Source of the DNA: Denitratisoma sp. DHT3 | GTDB lineage: Bacteria; Pseudomonadota; Gammaproteobacteria; Burkholderiales; Rhodocyclaceae | Assembly: GCF_007833355.1 (NCBI RefSeq) | Contig: NZ_CP020914.1 | Location: 2,218,047-2,282,046, forward strand | Direction: 5' to 3' | DNA: 64,000 nt | Part shown: positions 59,369 to 64,000 of the stretch, piece by piece | Layout: each line of letters opens with the position of its first letter | Numbering within the stretch: position 1 is the stretch's first letter | Made by a program: the position numbers and the translations under genes | Notes under the pieces: model-generated | Database searches by the model: none | The model's input: only the letters and a program-made list of their open reading frames with translations | Told to the model about the DNA's origin: nothing

Positions 59369-62300
59369 TTAGCTTAGCTGACAGTCCATCGCGGCAGCAA
59401 TAACAATGCCCATAATAAGAAGCTCATCAGCATTCCGAATTTCCACGCTGCCATCTTCGCTAAACTTCAGTGCTACTTTCCTCTCAACTCTGGACCCTTC
59501 AGGCGTGTATATCGCATCAATTTGGACCTTGTTATCTGTTCTCAATGGCGGAGGATGTTTGGCCTCTTTCTTTATTTTGGTGGGGTCCTGCGCTCTACGC
59601 GGTGCAGCCAATGTGCGTGCAACTCGGATACTGATGGGTTGAAACCCTACGTCACGACATGCTGAAATCATTTCATCAGTGGCGGTGGAGGATGCAAGCA
59701 CCACAAACCGTTCATTGGACAGATTCAAGCAATTTATTATTCCTTTGGCAAGCTGGCCATGGGATGGTTTCCACATCACCCACTGCCTAGTTCGGCCAAT
59801 CATCTCAGTGAATGACAAGAGAGTCGATTTTCCTGGCGTGGCATCAAGCAGTTCAGGCAGTTGGATGCCAAAAAGACGAGCCCATCCGCTTTCTGTCACG
59901 TGTCTCAAAAATGTACGACTTTGTGGAAAGTCCTGGCCTGCTTTTGCAGGAGTTCTGACAACGAGGCGAGTACCGATCTGATCAACCGCCCGGCACAACA
60001 TCATGGTTGCTTCCTCTGATAGATTCAGTGCCCGAGCGATCATCACGGGTTCCCTGCCATCAGCTAGGCGCCTCATGACCTTCAGGGCAGCCTTGGCCGT
60101 CATCGGGGCAGGATCGCGCCGAATCGATTCAAGGATTGTTAAATCCGGTGGCTTGTATGCAGGAATGCTATCAAGATCAAGGAACGCATCAGATGCCGAA
60201 AATGCCTTCGCCGGTTGTTTTCCAGCAAGCGCCACCCAATCACCGAGCAGATGTATGTAACTCCGGAACGTCGTTTGGGAACCCATATGTCCCAGCGCAC
60301 GGCCGAGCGCCCAGGAGGTACGCCTACGGCACGCAGGGTTAGCCATCAGAGTACTCAGTATTCCCTCCCGATTGTCCCCGGCCCAATAAAGTTGCTTGGC
60401 CTGGGGTAGGGTTTGGGGAATGGCAGCCAGGAAAAGTCGGTTCGCGTAGGCGTGTCTTAGATGATGCAGTCGTATCTTGGCCTGTCCCGTCACATGTTGC
60501 AGGGCCAAGTTACAAAGCGTCGAGGCCGCCTCGAGTGATGGAAGATTCCTACTGGCATCAGAAAGAACTGGCGATGCATCCGCACGGCCATGAAGGGCCA
60601 AGTTTTGCTCAAGTAACTTGTCTATGATCTTCTGCTCGAGCTCTGACAGCTGAAAAAGGAGCGGCATCAGGCGGCGGGAACCCAAGGTCTTAAGTGACCG
60701 ATGCCGGTTTCCCTTGACCACGACGACCGTCAATTCAGGATGCACCATCCAGTCTTGGCGAAGCAGTCCCCAACTCTCTTTTCGTCTAAGGCCAGCCCGA
60801 TGCGCGCAGATCAACAGCCAGCATGCCGCTTCCCTGACGTCTTCTGGGTATTTTATCGACGAATACACGAGAAGAAGGGCGTCTTGGTATTCCCGCTCTC
60901 CGATCATGCCAGGAAGCACGCCAATTCCACCACGCACATCCGGTAGCTCCGACCAGTTCGGTTCAGCGATTCCATATCCCGCCGACCGAACCCAGTGATG
61001 AAAATCAAACAGGCGGGCAGCAACATAGGCGCGATCGCGGGCCTTGCCATGCTCCAGAACCGACGCGTAGAAATCCGTCAGTTCGTCATCATCGAGATTG
61101 GTCAGATCGATATGGTAGCCAAGGTTCTCGAAGGCAGATGAGAGGGAATTGCGATATCGATCAATACTTTCTATCTTAACTTTGCGACGATCGTCTCTCA
61201 GAAGCGCCGCAATCCAGCGGACCAGCAGTGTGACCGCTGATTTTGCGCCGTTTTCGTGATTCTTGATGAGGCGATCAATTGCGATAGCCTTGCGTTGCCG
61301 AGCTGTCCCCTTGACCTTTTTTTCAGGAGTGGCCCCCAGCTTCTGGGTCTCGATGAGCTTGTCCCGAACGGCCTTCAGTAATCGCGCTGCCGTCTGACGA
61401 CTAGCGGGATGGCTTTCGGTAACCTTGATTGATTGGGAAGTCAGCCCCTCGATACCAAAAGACTCATCGACGATATTGTTGGTGCCTTGATCTGCTTGCG
61501 TGGGCAGCCGAGGCCGCTGTCCGTGATGGACGTAATACAGGTCAGCCCATGAGGGCGAATAGGACAAAACTCGACCGCTCAAGTAGCCCGCCCGGATCCC
61601 CTCGAGTTCTATAAAGTTGGTTTGCTCCCTCAGCGCAGCCAGGTTCTTGATGAGTTGGCGACTGGTTGTCTGGTCTGCTGGTTGACCTATCATGGCTTGT
61701 GCCAACGGTTGCATCAAGGTATCGATCTTTAGGTCGAGAATCTCCCGTTTGAGGGGCGTCGAGCCACACTTGGCCAACAGGTGAGCGGCTCTTTCCGACA
61801 GCGGGATCCTTCGAACTGGAGTAGTCGGGCCGGCCGTCTGTCCGCTCTCAAAGTGTTCCAGGTAGGGGATACCACCGGCGATAACAAGGTGAATGTTGGT
61901 CAGTGTGGCGACATCACAGAGGAGCTTAACGTCAGTCCACCGATGCTCGATGCAGAGCAGGAGCGCAGCCGCCATGGCCTGACTGTGGCGACGCGTATTT
62001 TTGGAGGACACGAAGCCGTTTCTGTCTTTGGCGATAGTCTGAGCCTGCTCGCAACGCTTGAGTGATTCAGTGGCGAGGGATCCAAACGGACTCGCTTCCT
62101 GGGCATGTTGGAGGAAAAGGCGGTTGAGTCGGATCGGAGCAACGGACTTTTTGTCCTCCCGGCTGAGCAAGCGAATTAGGTACGCATATTTGAGCTTCCC
62201 GATGTCCGTCGGGTTTGCCGACCAACCGAAGAGCAAACTTTTCGATAGTTTGAGAATTTCATCGGGGCTAAGTTCGTCTAAGGGACGTGAATTGAGGAAT

Positions 62301-64000
62301 CGGGTGATATCTGCCTGGGCTTGCCGCCATGCCGCGATACGTCTCTTCTGTCGATCACGTGCTCGCGAGTCGATGCCGAATGGCCGGGACTGGAATTCCC
62401 CCGGTGCACCTTCTACGACAAGCCGGGGCGGTGGGACTGCCCAAGTAGATGCCGAGGAAAAGCCGAGTTCAGAAAATACGTGAGCCAGCATGGGGCGGGC
62501 CCGTTTGGCATCGTCCGCCCAACAACGGAATGAGCGGTCACCATAGCTTGCAGCGTGTTCTTCAGCGTGCCCCAGCATGCCGTCGATGATCTCCGCATTC
62601 AACCCCAGCTCGCGAAGTCGTTGGGCAAGGCGATGCCGAAACAGGTTGGCCGGGAGCGGCCAGTGGAATAGCCCATCGTCTGCAGTCATGATCTTCGCCG
62701 AAACAGAAGCCCACTGAATTCGGCTCCCTGTTTGGCTCAACAGGAATAGAAACGGCAATCGCCCAGTTGGCTGTTGATCGATCAAAGCGCGGATTTCGAA
62801 AGAAAGATCTGGTGTCACCTCATACAGCGTGTCCGCCAGGATTTTGAGGTGCCGACCATACTCGGTCATGAAATCGCTGGCCAGGGCCGAGGGGAGGGGA
62901 ATTAAGCGCCCCTGGTGCAATTCGTCGCTGTCTTTGTCATCGACGTACAAAAAACTGTTTTCAAGGTCAAAGTGGCAAGGGGATTCGAAAATGTCCCTGA
63001 CCGGGCGACATCCTGTCGCCGCCAAAAGCCCGACCGCCCAATAGGAGACGAAGGCGTTGTGAAACTCCAGGATCGAGCTGCTACTGCGCAGGCCATCCAG
63101 GGTTTGCTTTGCCTGGGAAAAAGCTTCTGCCAGCAGCCCGTCGAGCGGATCCAACCGGCTTCCCATGGCAATGATATTGGCAGCACTCTGGCCCTCGCTA
63201 ATACCGAAGGGGGTAGGCAGTTGATCCGACGTCCAGCGGGCATAGGCGCATGGGGCGGGAAGTCCCGAATTGGGAGACGAGCCCAGCAACCGGGCAAAGG
63301 AAGTGTCGTCGGAAGCTTCGAAGGTGAATTGAGTAAGGGCATGCGCCAACATTCCACCAGTGACCCGTGGAGCGATGGTCTCTATCGCTTGGCGGAACGC
63401 TGTGGCACAGACTTCTTCCACAGCAATGGCCTGCCAAATATCGCCAATTGTGCGGACATTTTGGCGAATATGTTGCGCAAGGCAGTGGATAATTGCCGAT
63501 GGTAGGGTGATCGTTTGGGCCGTTGCCAATGGACGAAGCCATTCTCGCTGATCTGGGGTGTCGGGTACCCAGGAGCTGTAGCGCCGCGGCGGCTGTCGCT
63601 GCAATTGGCCTTTGCCGACGTTCAATGTCCAGTCATCGGATATTTGACTCCCATCAACCACTATCCGACAAACTTGGTTAATCGACCGCCCAGCCGTCAT
63701 GGCGATCCAGGTAATTGCTGCCAATAAGGCTGACTTCGAGTCGGGCGATTCTATTGTCGCAGCGATCCAGTCATCGATCCTCGATCGGTCCCATCGATTG
63801 GGCGTCGTCCAGGACCACGGAAGAAACTGCCGCTGTTCCGCCGTCAGGAGCAGAACACTGCGTCCGACACGAACCTTCTCACTCATCGGCAGATCTTCGC
63901 GGACGTCCTGTACCAGAACCCCGTCCTCATCACCGCTAAGCAGCCGATCGGGAGGATCGGCGTCGATGAGATTGGCGACCGACTCGATGGCTACAAACTT
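59369..64000 (-). CDS. Giant protein with two tyrosine-recombinase-like domains, runs off the right edge
   Basis: From an ATG at 63886 the protein has 1505 residues, but the frame stays open for 38 further codons to the window end and the ATG lacks a good ribosome site, so the true start may lie outside. Counting from that ATG, region 1 has a box-I-like ATGCRPVRD near 295 and NLFRHRLAQRL with MLGHAEEHAASYGDRSF near 414-450. Region 2 has AHRAGLRRKESWGLL near 1025, HHLRHAYANRLF near 1138 and ALGHMGSQTTFRSYIHLL near 1200. Both repeat the R…HxxR…GH…Y order of phage-type integrases. The C-terminal 150 residues are unlike either. It may mobilise the accessory block; activity of each site is unknown. 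Confidence 0.75.
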   Translation of the reverse strand, partial: KFVAIESVANLIDADPPDRLLSGDEDGVLVQDVREDLPMSEKVRVGRSVLLLTAEQRQFLPWSWTTPNRWDRSRIDDWIAATIESPDSKSALLAAITWIAMTAGRSINQVCRIVVDGSQISDDWTLNVGKGQLQRQPPRRYSSWVPDTPDQREWLRPLATAQTITLPSAIIHCLAQHIRQNVRTIGDIWQAIAVEEVCATAFRQAIETIAPRVTGGMLAHALTQFTFEASDDTSFARLLGSSPNSGLPAPCAYARWTSDQLPTPFGISEGQSAANIIAMGSRLDPLDGLLAEAFSQAKQTLDGLRSSSSILEFHNAFVSYWAVGLLAATGCRPVRDIFESPCHFDLENSFLYVDDKDSDELHQGRLIPLPSALASDFMTEYGRHLKILADTLYEVTPDLSFEIRALIDQQPTGRLPFLFLLSQTGSRIQWASVSAKIMTADDGLFHWPLPANLFRHRLAQRLRELGLNAEIIDGMLGHAEEHAASYGDRSFRCWADDAKRARPMLAHVFSELGFSSASTWAVPPPRLVVEGAPGEFQSRPFGIDSRARDRQKRRIAAWRQAQADITRFLNSRPLDELSPDEILKLSKSLLFGWSANPTDIGKLKYAYLIRLLSREDKKSVAPIRLNRLFLQHAQEASPFGSLATESLKRCEQAQTIAKDRNGFVSSKNTRRHSQAMAAALLLCIEHRWTDVKLLCDVATLTNIHLVIAGGIPYLEHFESGQTAGPTTPVRRIPLSERAAHLLAKCGSTPLKREILDLKIDTLMQPLAQAMIGQPADQTTSRQLIKNLAALREQTNFIELEGIRAGYLSGRVLSYSPSWADLYYVHHGQRPRLPTQADQGTNNIVDESFGIEGLTSQSIKVTESHPASRQTAARLLKAVRDKLIETQKLGATPEKKVKGTARQRKAIAIDRLIKNHENGAKSAVTLLVRWIAALLRDDRRKVKIESIDRYRNSLSSAFENLGYHIDLTNLDDDELTDFYASVLEHGKARDRAYVAARLFDFHHWVRSAGYGIAEPNWSELPDVRGGIGVLPGMIGEREYQDALLLVYSSIKYPEDVREAACWLLICAHRAGLRRKESWGLLRQDWMVHPELTVVVVKGNRHRSLKTLGSRRLMPLLFQLSELEQKIIDKLLEQNLALHGRADASPVLSDASRNLPSLEAASTLCNLALQHVTGQAKIRLHHLRHAYANRLFLAAIPQTLPQAKQLYWAGDNREGILSTLMANPACRRRTSWALGRALGHMGSQTTFRSYIHLLGDWVALAGKQPAKAFSASDAFLDLDSIPAYKPPDLTILESIRRDPAPMTAKAALKVMRRLADGREPVMIARALNLSEEATMMLCRAVDQIGTRLVVRTPAKAGQDFPQSRTFLRHVTESGWARLFGIQLPELLDATPGKSTLLSFTEMIGRTRQWVMWKPSHGQLAKGIINCLNLSNERFVVLASSTATDEMISACRDVGFQPISIRVARTLAAPRRAQDPTKIKKEAKHPPPLRTDNKVQIDAIYTPEGSRVERKVALKFSEDGSVEIRNADELLIMGIVIAAAMDCQLS

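Overview
The window looks like a piece of the chromosome of an anaerobic, steroid-degrading betaproteobacterium of the Denitratisoma/Sterolibacterium type. The reasons are an MtmB-like cobalamin methyltransferase with its corrinoid protein in the arrangement I know from the estrogen methyltransferase (emt) cluster of Denitratisoma sp. DHT3, an SAH riboswitch of the betaproteobacterial kind, a BtuM-type B12 transporter, and steroid-style outer-membrane proteins. The organism is an inference; the gene content is read directly.

Layout. 0.4-2.8 kb: cobT (behind a cobalamin riboswitch) and cobD/cbiB. 2.8-7.2 kb, minus strand: a frameshifted tetR, adenosine kinase, a RACE-type corrinoid-reducing ATPase and a stand-alone MetH-activation-like protein. 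7.5-16.0 kb, plus strand: a flavin/F420 LLM oxidoreductase, a small unknown, the corrinoid protein and catalytic subunit of the methyltransferase, glyA and metH. 16.1-21.4 kb: a TonB receptor, a second LLM oxidoreductase, a small unknown and an AraC-type regulator. 21.5-28.7 kb: two molybdopterin oxidoreductases with an FeS subunit, membrane anchor, MoaD/ThiS-like protein and ferredoxin. 28.9-32.5 kb: an aldo/keto reductase and a fused FO synthase (fbiC). 32.6-38.1 kb: tetR, metF, ahcY (behind an SAH riboswitch), metK and an intact paralogue of the broken tetR. 38.4-43.1 kb: btuB-btuM-cobO-cobB under a cobalamin riboswitch. 43.2-50.1 kb: a DUF1329/DUF1302/RND/YCF48-like operon, also under a cobalamin riboswitch, with a clear terminator. 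50.2-56.6 kb: a fourth cobalamin riboswitch, then btuB-btuC-btuD-cobQ, then lipA. 56.7-64 kb: accessory DNA with a broken IS200-type element, an HTH gene, an orphan gene and a very large protein with two tyrosine-recombinase-like domains that runs off the right edge.

How it fits together. GlyA, MetF, MetH, MetK, AhcY and adenosine kinase form a near-complete one-carbon/SAM cycle. CobT, CobD, CobO, CobB, CobQ, BtuB (two copies), BtuC, BtuD and BtuM supply cobalamin. RACE and the activation-like protein would keep the corrinoid protein in the reduced state. All converge on an MtmB/MtmC-like pair that in this setting is best read as transferring methyl to a steroid. The most original observation is regulatory: the two tetR-divergent regions, at 7.2-7.5 kb and 37.0-37.4 kb, carry the same two kinds of inverted repeat. 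In both, a 16-bp site lies just after the -10 box of the methylation gene promoter, which links methyl-donor synthesis (metK) to the methyltransferase operon.
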